A stretch of 39,179 nt of DNA from CAISIP01 sp039934375 (lineage in GTDB: Bacteria > Pseudomonadota > Gammaproteobacteria > Burkholderiales > Burkholderiaceae_C), in NCBI GenBank assembly GCA_039934375.1, contig JBDTMH010000013.1:1-39179 (forward strand), given 5' to 3'. The first letter of the stretch is position 1. Every line of letters begins with the position of its first letter. A program made the position numbers and the translations under genes. Below, piece by piece: positions 15,839 to 25,013 of this stretch. Under the pieces are notes generated by a model. That model was not told where the DNA came from. It made no database searches and saw only the letters and a list, made by a program, of their open reading frames with translations.

Positions 15839-17100
15839 GTCCGGCCTCCGTGCATCAGCTGACGGCTTTCGATGTCGATGCGCAGTACTACGGCAATCGA
15901 CACCAGGTTGACCAGGATGGCGGTGCCGCCGAAACTCATCAGGGGCAGCGTCAGGCCCTTGGTCGGCAAGGCGCCGAGGTTTACCCCCATGTTGATGAAG
16001 GCCTGAAAACCGATCCAGATACCTACGCCCTGGGCCACCAGACCGGCGAAGATGCGGTCCAGTGCAATCGCCTGGCGCCCGATGTGGATCATGCGGCGCG
16101 TCAACCAGATGAACAGCCCGATCACGCTGAGCACGCCCACCAGTCCGAACTCCTCACCGATGACGGCCAGCAGGAAGTCGGTATGGGCCTCGGGCAACCA
16201 ATGCAGCTTCTCTACGCTGCCGCCCAGGCCGACTCCGAAGATCTCGCCGCGACCAATCGCAATCAGCGAGTGCGAGAGCTGGTAACCTTTTCCGAGTGCA
16301 TATTGCTCGTTCCAGGGGTCGAGGTAGGCAAAGATCCGTTCGCGTCGCCAGTCGTTGAACATGATCATCATCGAGAACGCGATCACCAGAATGGCCGCGA
16401 TCAGGAAGAACATGCGCGCATTGACACCGCCCAGGAACAGGATGCCCATGGCAATGACGGCGATTACCATGAAGGCGCCCATGTCGGGCTCTGCCAGCAG
16501 CAACACACCGACCATCGCCACGGCTACCGCCATCGGCAGCACCGCGCGGAAGAAACGCTCCTTGACGTCCATCTTGCGCACCATGTAGTCAGCGGCATAC
16601 AGCAGCACCGAAAACTTGGCCAGTTCGGAAGGCTGGAAGCTGATCGGACCGATCACCAGCCAGCGGCGCGCTCCATTGACGCCCTTGCCCAGCCCCGGGA
16701 TCAGTACCGCGACCAGCAACAGCAAAGAGACGACGAACAGCCAGGGAGCCCAGCGCTCCCAGGTCGCCACCGGCACCTGGAACGCGATCAGTGCGGCGAC
16801 GAACGCAATTGCCAGCCATAAAACGTGTCGCACCAGGAAGTAGCTATGGCTGTAGCGTGCGAAACGCGGGTTGTCCGGCATCGCGATGGTGGCCGAATAC
16901 ACCATCACCAGGCCCCATGCCAGCAGGGCCACCGTGACCCAGACCAGCACCTGGTCGAAACTCTCCATCCGCACCGGTGCCTGCAGCGTGTCACGTTTGA
17001 CCCGTCCCAGGCGCACCGGCAGTTTTTCGCGCGCCGATGCTCCGCCGGCGCTGGAAAACCAGCCACCCAGGCTGCGCGCACGGTCCCAGTTGAGGTTCAT
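15835..17100 (-). CDS. ftsW: SEDS peptidoglycan glycosyltransferase FtsW
   Basis: A 421-residue polytopic SEDS protein (about ten membrane spans) that polymerises septal glycan with FtsI. A hydrophilic N-terminal tail of about 45 residues precedes the first span (VLVWVTVALLAWGLVMVYS). The family regions PSELAKFSVLLYAADYM and the AHTDFLLAVIGEEFGL loop are clear. The C-terminal span region contains GGTAILVNLVSIAVVLRI. It overlaps murD upstream and murG downstream by four bases each. Confidence 0.96.
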   Translation of the reverse strand: MNLNWDRARSLGGWFSSAGGASAREKLPVRLGRVKRDTLQAPVRMESFDQVLVWVTVALLAWGLVMVYSATIAMPDNPRFARYSHSYFLVRHVLWLAIAFVAALIAFQVPVATWERWAPWLFVVSLLLLVAVLIPGLGKGVNGARRWLVIGPISFQPSELAKFSVLLYAADYMVRKMDVKERFFRAVLPMAVAVAMVGVLLLAEPDMGAFMVIAVIAMGILFLGGVNARMFFLIAAILVIAFSMMIMFNDWRRERIFAYLDPWNEQYALGKGYQLSHSLIAIGRGEIFGVGLGGSVEKLHWLPEAHTDFLLAVIGEEFGLVGVLSVIGLFIWLTRRMIHIGRQAIALDRIFAGLVAQGVGIWIGFQAFINMGVNLGALPTKGLTLPLMSFGGTAILVNLVSIAVVLRIDIESRQLMHGGRT

Positions 17101-18641
17101 GCCACCCCCTGCAACGATGCGCCGGCGTCCAGCGCAAGTGCCTGGACCGCTTCGAGGAAGACCTGGGCGCGGTGTTCGTAGTTGTCGAACATGTCGAAAC
17201 TGGCACAGGCCGGCGACAACAGTACGGCGTCACCGCCGTGGGCCTGGCGCATGGCCAGATTCACCGCATGGTGCATGTCGCGCGCATCCAGCAGCGGCAC
17301 ACCGCAGGATGCGAGTGCGCTGCGGATCAGTGGCGCATCGCGTCCGATCAGCACCACGGCGCGCGCAGCCGTGGCGATCGGCTCGGCCAGCGGCGAGAAG
17401 TCCTGGCCTTTGCCCTCGCCACCCAGGATGGGGACCAGCTTGCGCTCCGCGCCCAGACCGGCCAGCGCGGCGGCGGTGGCCCCGACGTTGGTGCCCTTGC
17501 TGTCATCGAAGAACTCGACTTCGCCCACGATGCCGATCGATTCCACGCGGTGGGGTTCGCCGCGGTATTCGCGCAAGCCGTACAGCAGTGGTGCCAGCGT
17601 GCAACCGGCCGCCGCCGCCAGTGCCAGCGCGGTGAGTGCGTTGACGGCGTTGTGCCGTCCGCGGATGCGCAGCGCCTCGGCCGGCATCAGCCGCTGCAGT
17701 TGCAATGGCTCTGCGTCCTGGCCCTTGCGCCGACGGACGGTGGGGTCGAGTTCCTGGGCCCGCACCAGCCACACCATGCCGTGCACCTGCTCCAGCCCGA
17801 ACGTTCCGGGAGCGTCGGGCAGGCCGGCGCCAACCGTGGTCCAGCGGCGCATCGGTTGGCCCTTGACGGGTGCGGGCAACATGGCCATGACCTGCGGGTC
17901 GTCGCGGTTGAGCACCATCAGGCCTTGTGTGCCAAAGGCGCGTGCCTTGGCCTGCGCATAAGCGGCCATGTCTCCATGCCAGTCCAGATGGTCCTGTGTC
18001 AGGTTCAGCACGCAGGCGGCGCTGGGTTCGAACGGGACGGCCGCCACCGCATGGTCAGCCAGCGCAGGCGCTGCCATGTCGGCGAGCTGGAAGCTGGACA
18101 GTTCCAGCACCCAGACCTGCGGCAAGTCGTCTCCGTCCAGCCGTGCCGCCAGCGTGTCCAGCAGCGTCGGGCCGATGTTGCCGGCCAGCGCCACGGTCTT
18201 GCCGGCCCGCTCGATCAACTGGCCCGTCAACGAGACCACGGTGGTCTTGCCATTGGTGCCGGTGACGGCCAGTATTTCGGGCGTGTAGTCGAGGCTTTCG
18301 CGCAGTTCGGCCAGTGCCTGGCTGAACAGGTCGAGTTCGCCCCAGACCGGGATGCCGGCGCCGCGGGCGGCAACGAGCAGCGGTGCGACCTGGGCCGGGC
18401 TCAGTCCCGGACTCTTGAGCACCAGGGCCGGTTGTACCAGCGTGAGCATGGCCGCGTCGAGGGCAGCATGGACGAAGCGGGACTGCGGCCATTCTTCAGC
18501 CAGGCGCGCACGCTGTGGCGGGTCGGCACGGGTGTCGGCCACGGTGACGCGTGCGCCCGCACGCGCGCACCAGCGTGCCATCGCCAGGCCGGACGCGCCC
18601 AGGCCCAGGATCAGTACGGAGGTGTGTCGCAGCGTGGCCAT
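17097..18641 (-). CDS. murD: UDP-N-acetylmuramoylalanine–D-glutamate ligase
   Basis: A 514-residue Mur ligase that adds D-glutamate to UDP-MurNAc-L-Ala. The N-terminal domain has VLILGLGASGLAMARW, the ATP-binding loop is AVTGTNGKTTVVSL, and the substrate region includes FDDSKGTNVGA. It is longer than E. coli MurD (438). The extra length is in the central domain, where a hydrophilic insertion precedes LRIRGRHNAVNAL. As I recall, betaproteobacterial MurD proteins are often long like this. The start is four bases after the mraY stop, and its own stop overlaps the ftsW start. Confidence 0.96.
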   Translation of the reverse strand: MATLRHTSVLILGLGASGLAMARWCARAGARVTVADTRADPPQRARLAEEWPQSRFVHAALDAAMLTLVQPALVLKSPGLSPAQVAPLLVAARGAGIPVWGELDLFSQALAELRESLDYTPEILAVTGTNGKTTVVSLTGQLIERAGKTVALAGNIGPTLLDTLAARLDGDDLPQVWVLELSSFQLADMAAPALADHAVAAVPFEPSAACVLNLTQDHLDWHGDMAAYAQAKARAFGTQGLMVLNRDDPQVMAMLPAPVKGQPMRRWTTVGAGLPDAPGTFGLEQVHGMVWLVRAQELDPTVRRRKGQDAEPLQLQRLMPAEALRIRGRHNAVNALTALALAAAAGCTLAPLLYGLREYRGEPHRVESIGIVGEVEFFDDSKGTNVGATAAALAGLGAERKLVPILGGEGKGQDFSPLAEPIATAARAVVLIGRDAPLIRSALASCGVPLLDARDMHHAVNLAMRQAHGGDAVLLSPACASFDMFDNYEHRAQVFLEAVQALALDAGASLQGVA

Positions 18642-18645
18642 CGGT

Positions 18646-19824
18646 TCAGCGCAGCTTCAGGGTGGACAGGCCCACCAGGCACAACAACATCGTGATGATC
18701 CAGAAGCGGACCACCACTTGGGACTCTTTCCAGCCGGTTTTCTCGAAATGGTGGTGCAGTGGCGCCATCTTGAGCAGCCGGCGGCCTTCTCCGTAGCGGC
18801 GCCGGGTGTATTTGAAATAGCTGACCTGTGCCATCACGGACACGGCCTCGACGACGAAGATGCCGCCCATGATGGCAAACACGATTTCCTGTCGCACGAT
18901 GACGGCGATGGTGCCCAGCGCGCCTCCGAGCGCCAGTGCGCCCACGTCGCCCATGAAGACCTGGGCTGGATGGGTGTTGAACCACAGGAAGGCCAGGCCG
19001 GCACCCGCCATGGCGGAGCAGAAGACCAGCAATTCGCCCGACCCGGGGATATGCGGAAACAGCAGGTATCTGGAGAACACCGCACTGCCGGTGACATAGG
19101 CGAACACACCTAGCGCCGACCCGACCATGACCACCGGCATGATGGCCAGGCCGTCCAGACCGTCGGTCAGGTTCACGGCGTTGCTCGACCCGACGATCAC
19201 CAGATAGGTCAGTACCACGAAACCGAGCACCCCCAGCGGGTAGCTGACTTCCTTGAAGAACGGCAGCAGCAACCCGGCCTTGGGCGGCAGGCTGAGGTCA
19301 AAGCCGGACTGTACCCAGCGGATGAACAGCTCCAGCACGCGCATGTTCGAACTCTCGGAAATGCTGAATACCAGGTACAGCGCCGCGACCAGTCCGATTA
19401 CCGATTGCCACAGGTATTTCTCGCGCGAGCGCATGCCCTCGGGGTTCTTGTCGACGACCTTGCGCCAGTCGTCGACCCAGCCGATGGCGCCGAAGCCCAG
19501 CGTGACCAGCAGCACGATCCAGACGAAGCGGTTGGACAGGTCCATCCACAACAGCGTCGACACCGCGATGCAGATCAAGATCAGCACCCCGCCCATGGTC
19601 GGTGTGCCGCTCTTGCTGAGGTGGGTTTCCATGCCATAGCCGCGGATCGGCTGGCCGATCTTGAGCCGGGCCAGGTTGCGGATCACGGATGGGCCGGCTA
19701 TCAGGCCGATCAGCAAGGCTGTCATGGCCGACAGGACGGCGCGCAGGGTCAGGTACTGAAACACGCGCAGAAAGCCGAATTCCGGCCCCAGCGTCTGCAA
19801 CCATTGCGCGAGGCTCAGCAACAT
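18646..19824 (-). CDS. mraY: Phospho-N-acetylmuramoyl-pentapeptide transferase
   Basis: A 392-residue polytopic enzyme that transfers phospho-MurNAc-pentapeptide to undecaprenyl phosphate to make lipid I. The signature segments are GWVDDWRKVVDKNPEGM (catalytic Asp pair), NLTDGLDGLAIMP, and the histidine-rich LLKMAPLHHHFE near the C-terminus. The start at 19824 (MLLSLAQWLQ) gives the family N-terminus and overlaps the murF stop by ten bases; upstream in-frame sequence lies inside murF in another frame and is not protein-like. Confidence 0.97.
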   Translation of the reverse strand: MLLSLAQWLQTLGPEFGFLRVFQYLTLRAVLSAMTALLIGLIAGPSVIRNLARLKIGQPIRGYGMETHLSKSGTPTMGGVLILICIAVSTLLWMDLSNRFVWIVLLVTLGFGAIGWVDDWRKVVDKNPEGMRSREKYLWQSVIGLVAALYLVFSISESSNMRVLELFIRWVQSGFDLSLPPKAGLLLPFFKEVSYPLGVLGFVVLTYLVIVGSSNAVNLTDGLDGLAIMPVVMVGSALGVFAYVTGSAVFSRYLLFPHIPGSGELLVFCSAMAGAGLAFLWFNTHPAQVFMGDVGALALGGALGTIAVIVRQEIVFAIMGGIFVVEAVSVMAQVSYFKYTRRRYGEGRRLLKMAPLHHHFEKTGWKESQVVVRFWIITMLLCLVGLSTLKLR

Positions 19825-21242
19825 GCGGCGTCTCCGGTGGCGGCTGACAGGCACTGTGCGTGCTGGACAAGTGTCTCGACCACTTTTTCCATCTGCATGA
19901 AGCGTGAACCTTTGACGAGGATGCTGGCCATGGCGCCAGACTGCTGGCGCACCGCATCTGCCAGCGCGGCCATGCTGTCGAAATGGCGTGCGCCGGGAAA
20001 TGTCTGTCCAGCATGGTTGGACAGGGCGCCGAGCGTGAACAGTGAATCGATGCCCAGTGCATGGGCGCGTTCGCCAGCCTGTGCATGAAACAGCGGTCCC
20101 TGCTCGCCGACTTCGCCCATGTCGCCGAGCACCAACAGGCGCGGCGCCGGCAAGGTCGCCAGCATCGCGATGGCCGCGTCGACCGAGTCGGGGTTGGCGT
20201 TGTAGCTGTCGTCGACCAGCGTGCAGCAATGGTCGCCCAGCCTCAAAGTCTGTGTCCGCGAGCGCCCCTTGACCGGCTCGAAGGCCTGCAGGCCGGCCGC
20301 AATGTGCGGCAGCGGCACGCCGGCAGCCAGCGCACTGGTGGCGGCGGCCAGTGCGTTGTGCACGTTATGCCGCCCGGCCATGTGCAGCGTGAAGGCCAGC
20401 GGGCCTTCGGGCGTATCTGCCTGGACCTGCCAGGCACCGTCGAGCCAGCGCGCCGCCATGCAGTGCACGTCCGCAGTCGCGGCCAAGGGATCGGCGGGCA
20501 ATGTGATCGAAAAAGTGCGGTAGCGACGTGCACCGGCCAGCTTGCGCCACAACTCTGCGAACGCGTCGTCCTGCGGAAATACCGCAGTGCCGTCGGCGGC
20601 CAGTACCTCGATGACGGCGCCATTCTCGCGTGCCACCGCCTCGACCGTGGCCATGAATTCCAGGTGTTCGCGTTGCGCGTTGTTGACCAGCGCCACCGTA
20701 GGGCGAGCGATCGCAGCCAGTCGCGCGATTTCGCCCGGGTGGTTCATGCCCAGTTCGACAACTGCCACGTGGTGGCTCTCGCGCAGGCGCAACAGCGTCA
20801 GTGGCAGGCCGATGTCGTTGTTGAAGTTGCCCTGGGTCGCCAAGGCCGCATCGCCATGCCATTGCTGCACGATGGCCGCCAGCATCTGCGTGACGGTGGT
20901 CTTGCCGTTGCTACCGGTCACCGCGATCAGCGGCAGTGTGAATTGCGCGCGCCAACCGCAGGCGAGGTCGCCCAGCGCCTGGCGCGTGTCGGCGATCACG
21001 ATGCCTGGCAGACCCGACCGCGCCAGCGCATCGGCGTCGCTGCACAATGCGGCTGCCGCACCGGCCGCCTTGGCCTGTGCCAGGAACTGGTTGGCGTCGT
21101 ACGTGTCGCCCCTGATCGCGACGAACAGATCGCCCTGGCGCAAGCTGCGCGTGTCGGAGTGCACCCGCAAAATCGGCTGGCGCGGATTGCCGTGCAGCAC
21201 GGCGCCGGGCAGCCAGCGCAGCGCTTGTGCCAGTTCCATCAT
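19815..21242 (-). CDS. murF: UDP-N-acetylmuramoyl-tripeptide–D-alanyl-D-alanine ligase
   Basis: A 475-residue Mur ligase that completes the pentapeptide by adding D-Ala-D-Ala. The N-terminal domain has SDTRSLRQGDLFVAIRGD, the ATP loop is AVTGSNGKTTVTQM, and VVELGMNHPGEI and VDDSYNANPDS mark the central and C-terminal domains. The start at 21242 overlaps the murE stop by four bases. In some Alcaligenaceae murE and murF are fused; here they are separate genes with a clear stop and start. Confidence 0.97.
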   Translation of the reverse strand: MMELAQALRWLPGAVLHGNPRQPILRVHSDTRSLRQGDLFVAIRGDTYDANQFLAQAKAAGAAAALCSDADALARSGLPGIVIADTRQALGDLACGWRAQFTLPLIAVTGSNGKTTVTQMLAAIVQQWHGDAALATQGNFNNDIGLPLTLLRLRESHHVAVVELGMNHPGEIARLAAIARPTVALVNNAQREHLEFMATVEAVARENGAVIEVLAADGTAVFPQDDAFAELWRKLAGARRYRTFSITLPADPLAATADVHCMAARWLDGAWQVQADTPEGPLAFTLHMAGRHNVHNALAAATSALAAGVPLPHIAAGLQAFEPVKGRSRTQTLRLGDHCCTLVDDSYNANPDSVDAAIAMLATLPAPRLLVLGDMGEVGEQGPLFHAQAGERAHALGIDSLFTLGALSNHAGQTFPGARHFDSMAALADAVRQQSGAMASILVKGSRFMQMEKVVETLVQHAQCLSAATGDAACC

Positions 21243-22780
21243 GCTGCCGCTCCTGTGCTGCGCGCGGTCGCTGCGCGCCGCTGCAATGCGCCGCGCACCT
21301 GCGCCAGATCGGAGAAGGGGCGGCGCTGTCCGGCCACTTCCTGATAGTCTTCGTGCCCCTTGCCTGCGACCAGAATCACGTCGGCAGCGTCGGCGTCGGC
21401 CACGGCCAGCGCGATGGCCTGCGCACGGTCGGCCTGACGCTGCACGCCGGAATGTCCGGCCAGTGCCGGCATGATCTGCTCGATGATGCCTTGCGGATCT
21501 TCTCCGCGCGGGTTGTCGCTGGTCACGACCACCTGGTCCGCCACACTGGCGGCGGCTCCCATCAGCGGACGCTTGCCAGGGTCGCGATTGCCGCCGCAAC
21601 CGAACACACACCACAGGCGACCACTGCGCTGGCGGGCCAATGGACGCAAAGCGGCAAGCGCCTTGTCGAGCGCATCGGGCGTGTGGGCATAGTCGACGGC
21701 AACCAGCGGCATTCCCGGTGCGTGCACGCGTTGCATGCGCCCGGGTACCGGCGCCAGGCTGGTGCAGGCACGCAGGCATTGCGCCAGCGGGACGTCCAGC
21801 GTGCGCATCGCGGCTATCACGCCCATCAGATTGGACACGTTGTACTGGCCGATCAGGCTGGTGGTCAGGTGGTGCCTTTGCCCCGCCTCGATCACGTCGA
21901 ACGCCAGGCCGTCGCCGTCGATTTCAATGTTGCACGCTTGCAGCCGGGCCGGGCGTTCGCAAGAAAAGCTCCAGATATCGAGTCCACGGCTGTCCAGCAT
22001 CTGCAGCAACTCCGGGCCCTTGGCGTCGTCGATGTTGATGACCGCCGCCTTGAGCCCAGGCCAGAAGAACAGCCGGGTCTTGGCGCGCCAATATGCTTCC
22101 ATCGAGCCGTGGTAATCCAGATGATCCTGCGTGAGGTTGGTGAAGATTGCGGTATGGATCGCGGTACCGTCCAGCCGGTGCTCGTCGATGCCGATCGACG
22201 AGGCCTCCAGTGCACAGGCGCAGATGCCGGTGTCGGCGAACTGACGCAGGCTGGCTTGCAGCAGTACCGGATCAGGTGTCGTCAGCCCGGTGGCGGTGAG
22301 GCCCGCCTGCAACTCCGAGTCGGCGGCATCCGCTGCGGGTGGCCGGCCGACGCCCAGCGTGCCGATCACGGCGCAGGGCCGTGCCAGCTCCAGCAGTGGG
22401 CTCGACAAGGCCTGCGCCAGCCACCATGCGGTCGAGGTCTTGCCATTGGTGCCGGTGACCGCCAGTACGTGCAACTGACGCGAGGGCGTTCCATAGTAGG
22501 CGCTGGCGATCAGCGCACTGGCGGCCTTCAGGCCACGGTAACTGGCGATGCAGTCGCCCTGCAGGCCATGCTGCTGCACTCCTTCGCGCTCGACCAGACA
22601 AGCGACGGCACCTTGCGCCAACGCGGCCGGAACGTGGGCGCGGGCATCATGTGCTGCGCCTGGCCAGGCGATGAATCCGTCGCCCGGCGCGACCTTGCGG
22701 CTGTCGGTCTGCAACTGGCCGCGCACCTGCTGGTGCAACCACAACGCAGCGAGCTCGGGCGTGTGCAGTTCCTGCATCAC
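21239..22780 (-). CDS. murE: UDP-MurNAc-L-alanyl-D-glutamate–2,6-diaminopimelate ligase
   Basis: A 513-residue Mur ligase that adds the third stem-peptide residue. The ATP loop is AVTGTNGKTSTAWWL. The substrate-recognition motif DNPRGEDP shows that it uses meso-diaminopimelate rather than lysine, which matches the dapF gene at 35.8-36.7 kb. The central region has ALEASSIGIDEHRLDG and NLTQDHLDYHG. Its ATG overlaps the ftsI stop by four bases and its stop overlaps the murF start by four. Confidence 0.97.
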   Translation of the reverse strand: MMQELHTPELAALWLHQQVRGQLQTDSRKVAPGDGFIAWPGAAHDARAHVPAALAQGAVACLVEREGVQQHGLQGDCIASYRGLKAASALIASAYYGTPSRQLHVLAVTGTNGKTSTAWWLAQALSSPLLELARPCAVIGTLGVGRPPAADAADSELQAGLTATGLTTPDPVLLQASLRQFADTGICACALEASSIGIDEHRLDGTAIHTAIFTNLTQDHLDYHGSMEAYWRAKTRLFFWPGLKAAVINIDDAKGPELLQMLDSRGLDIWSFSCERPARLQACNIEIDGDGLAFDVIEAGQRHHLTTSLIGQYNVSNLMGVIAAMRTLDVPLAQCLRACTSLAPVPGRMQRVHAPGMPLVAVDYAHTPDALDKALAALRPLARQRSGRLWCVFGCGGNRDPGKRPLMGAAASVADQVVVTSDNPRGEDPQGIIEQIMPALAGHSGVQRQADRAQAIALAVADADAADVILVAGKGHEDYQEVAGQRRPFSDLAQVRGALQRRAATARSTGAAA

Positions 22781-24513
22781 AGGCTTTCCTCGACGGCGGT
22801 GACGATTTGCGGCTTGACCGCCATGTCCGGTGTCACACCCATCAGGCGCAGGGTCTGCTGCACGGTCTCGCTGAACACCGGTGCGGCCACCTCGCCGCCG
22901 TAATATTTACCGCCACTGGGCTCGTCGATCATCACCGCCACGACGATCCGGGGCTTGTCGATCGGCGCCATGCCGGTGAACCACGCACGGTACTTGTTGG
23001 TTGCATAACCCTTGCCAACCTGCTTGTGTGCAGTGCCGGACTTGCCACCGACCGAGTAACCGATGGTCTGCGCGCGTTGGCCGGTCCCGCCGGGCCCGGC
23101 GGCCATCTGCAGCATCTTGCGCACGGCGGCGGCATTCTGCGCCGAAAATATCGGGATGCCAGTGGCCGGTTCCGGGCTCTTGAGGATGGTGGCCGGAACC
23201 AACGCGCCGTCATGGGCAAAGGCGGTATACGAATGGGCCATCTGGAACAGCGATGCCGACAGACCGTAGCCATACGCCATCGTGGCCTGCTCAACCGGCT
23301 TCCAGATCTTCCAGGGCCGCAGCCGGCCGGTCACCGTACCGGGAAACTGCAACTGCGGCTTCTGGCCGTAGCCGAGCGCGGTATAGGTGTTCCACATCTC
23401 GTGCGGGCTCATCTTCTGGGCGATCTTCAGCGCGCCGATGTTGCTGGATTTCTGGATCACGCCTTCGACCGTCAAGGTGCCGTAGTCGTGCGTGTCGCGG
23501 ATCGTGAAGCCGCCAATGCTGTAGCGCCCCGGTCCGGTCTCGATCAGCGTCTGCGGCGTCACGCGCCCGGCCTCGAGCGCCATCGCGACCGTGATCGGTT
23601 TCATCGTCGAGCCAGGCTCGAACACGTCGGTCAGGGCCCGGTTGCGCAGTTGTTCGCCGGTCAACCCACGCCGGTCGTCTGGCGCGAAACTCGGGTAATT
23701 GGCCATGGCCAGCACTTCACCGGTGATCGCGTCGATGACGACGACGCTGCCGGCCTTGGCCTTGTTGGACGTCACCGCCTCGCGCAGCTTCTGGTAAGCG
23801 AAGAACTGGATCTTGCTGTCGATGCTCAGCTGGATATCCTTGCCATCGACCGGTGGGACCTGCTCGCCGACGCTTTCGACGACCCGTCCCAGCCGGTCCT
23901 TGATGACGCGGCGCGAACCCGCTCGACCGGCCAGTTGGCTGTCAAACGCCAGCTCGATGCCTTCCTGGCCCTTGTCTTCGATATTGGTAAAGCCGACTAC
24001 GTGTGCCGTGGCTTCACCTTCCGGGTGTTCGCGCCGGTACTCCTTGCGCTGGTAGATACCCTTGAGGCCAAGTGCCTGGATCTGCTTGCCCACCGATTCG
24101 TCGACCTGGCGCTTGAGCCAGACGAAGGTCTTGTCCTCGTCCTCGAGTTTGTGCTGCAGGCTGGCCAGCGGCATGTCGAGCAGCTTGGCCAACTGCTTGA
24201 TCGCGGCCGGATCGTCGCGCGGCACGTCTTCGGGAATCGCCCAGATGCTGGGTGCCGGCACGCTGGAGGCCAGGATCATGCCGTTGCGGTCGATGATGCG
24301 ACCGCGGTTGGCCGGCAGTTCCAGCGTGCGCGCGAAACGGACCTCGCCCTGACGCTGGTAGAAGTCGTTGGCCAGCACCTGGATATACACAGCGCGTGCG
24401 GCCAGCACGGCGAACCCCACCGCGGCGGCGGCCACCACCAGCTTGCTGCGCCATACCGGCGTGCGGCTGGCCAGCAGCGGGCTGGAGGTATAGGGAATGC
24501 TCTTGCGGCTCAT
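22777..24513 (-). CDS. ftsI: Septal peptidoglycan transpeptidase FtsI (PBP3)
   Basis: A 578-residue class B penicillin-binding protein that crosslinks septal peptidoglycan. One N-terminal membrane span lies at about residues 24-46. Then come the pedestal motif RGRIIDRNG (70-78) and the transpeptidase domain with the acyl-serine motif S302-T-M-K305, S356-S-N358, and K491-S-G493. The start at 24513 has a modest AAGG site upstream. In the same frame, directly upstream, an 18-codon open stretch begins at the ftsL stop (ATGATG) after a strong GGGAGG and ends in TAA two codons before this ATG. Confidence 0.97.
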   Translation of the reverse strand: MSRKSIPYTSSPLLASRTPVWRSKLVVAAAAVGFAVLAARAVYIQVLANDFYQRQGEVRFARTLELPANRGRIIDRNGMILASSVPAPSIWAIPEDVPRDDPAAIKQLAKLLDMPLASLQHKLEDEDKTFVWLKRQVDESVGKQIQALGLKGIYQRKEYRREHPEGEATAHVVGFTNIEDKGQEGIELAFDSQLAGRAGSRRVIKDRLGRVVESVGEQVPPVDGKDIQLSIDSKIQFFAYQKLREAVTSNKAKAGSVVVIDAITGEVLAMANYPSFAPDDRRGLTGEQLRNRALTDVFEPGSTMKPITVAMALEAGRVTPQTLIETGPGRYSIGGFTIRDTHDYGTLTVEGVIQKSSNIGALKIAQKMSPHEMWNTYTALGYGQKPQLQFPGTVTGRLRPWKIWKPVEQATMAYGYGLSASLFQMAHSYTAFAHDGALVPATILKSPEPATGIPIFSAQNAAAVRKMLQMAAGPGGTGQRAQTIGYSVGGKSGTAHKQVGKGYATNKYRAWFTGMAPIDKPRIVVAVMIDEPSGGKYYGGEVAAPVFSETVQQTLRLMGVTPDMAVKPQIVTAVEESL

Positions 24514-24573
24514 ACCTTAACCTTCACGCAATGCGCTGCAGTGAACCTTGGGGGTGCTTACCCGCGCCATCAT
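24514..24573 (-). other. 18-codon in-frame leader ORF between ftsL and ftsI
   Basis: Starting at ATG 24573, overlapping the ftsL TGA, an open stretch of 18 codons (MMARVSTPKVHCSALREG) ends in TAA at 24517-24519. It is in frame with ftsI, whose ATG lies one codon after the stop. It is preceded by GGGAGG at normal spacing inside the ftsL 3' end, a better ribosome-binding site than that of ftsI itself. It could be a leader peptide that couples ftsI to ftsL, or the remnant of a longer FtsI N-terminus cut by a stop mutation. Confidence 0.4.
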
Positions 24574-24896
24574 GGCAACCTCCCGGACGCAGCGCGGGCG
24601 GCACCGTCAGCCGTGGCGGGGGTGTTGCTAGCGTCTGAGTAGGCGACGTAATGCGTGATCGCCGGCGTGGCCGGGCGCATTTGCAGCTTTTCCCGCGCCA
24701 GCTTTTCCACCCGCTGCGGCGTGGCCTGCAGACGGCGTTCGACTTGCAGTCGGTCGCGTTCTGTTTCGATACGCCGGCCTTCGGCGTTGGCGCGTTCCAT
24801 CTCGGTGAACAGGTGACGCGACTCATACTGAACGTTGACCAGGTACAGGGCGCTGGCCATGACGGCCAGCAGCAACACCAGATTGAGCCGGGTCAC
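24570..24896 (-). CDS. ftsL: Cell division protein FtsL
   Basis: A 108-residue bitopic division protein that forms the FtsQ-FtsL-FtsB complex and helps activate FtsWI. A membrane segment occupies about residues 3-21 (RLNLVLLLAVMASALYLVN). A charged coiled-coil region follows (YESRHLFTEMERANAEGRR, to about residue 75) and then a variable tail. The start is a GTG at 24896, giving MTRLNLVLLL at the membrane edge as in other FtsL; GAGGG lies 8-10 bases upstream. The frame stays open upstream through a duplicated spacer, but those residues do not look like FtsL. Confidence 0.88.
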   Translation of the reverse strand: MTRLNLVLLLAVMASALYLVNVQYESRHLFTEMERANAEGRRIETERDRLQVERRLQATPQRVEKLAREKLQMRPATPAITHYVAYSDASNTPATADGAARAASGRLP

Positions 24897-25013
24897 TGGA
24901 CAACCCTCGGTGCTGTACGCTGCGGGATTCGCCTTGGGGTGGCCCGGCGGCAGACTGGACGACCCTGCGTGCTGTGCACTGCGGGATTCGCCTTGGGAAC
25001 GGCCCGGCGGCTC
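24895..25013 (-). repeat. Imperfect tandem duplication (2 x about 60 bp) between rsmH and ftsL
   Basis: Copy A is 24895-24953 and copy B is 24954-25013. Both begin ACTGGAC on the plus strand, share a 19-base block (CTGCGGGATTCGCCTTGGG at 24920-24938 and 24979-24997), and end in GGCCCGGCGG plus 2-3 bases. They differ by scattered substitutions and compensating one-base indels. The repeat fills the whole rsmH–ftsL gap: one edge touches the rsmH stop and the other contains the ftsL GTG start and its ribosome-binding site. Confidence 0.75.

Noticed and set aside
17172..18695. A 507-codon plus-strand open frame over murD
   Set aside because: Antisense to an intact MurD with all ligase motifs; no independent support.
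21239..21242. A possible MurE–MurF fusion as known in some Alcaligenaceae
   Set aside because: The frames differ and a stop codon overlaps the murF start, so they are separate coupled genes.
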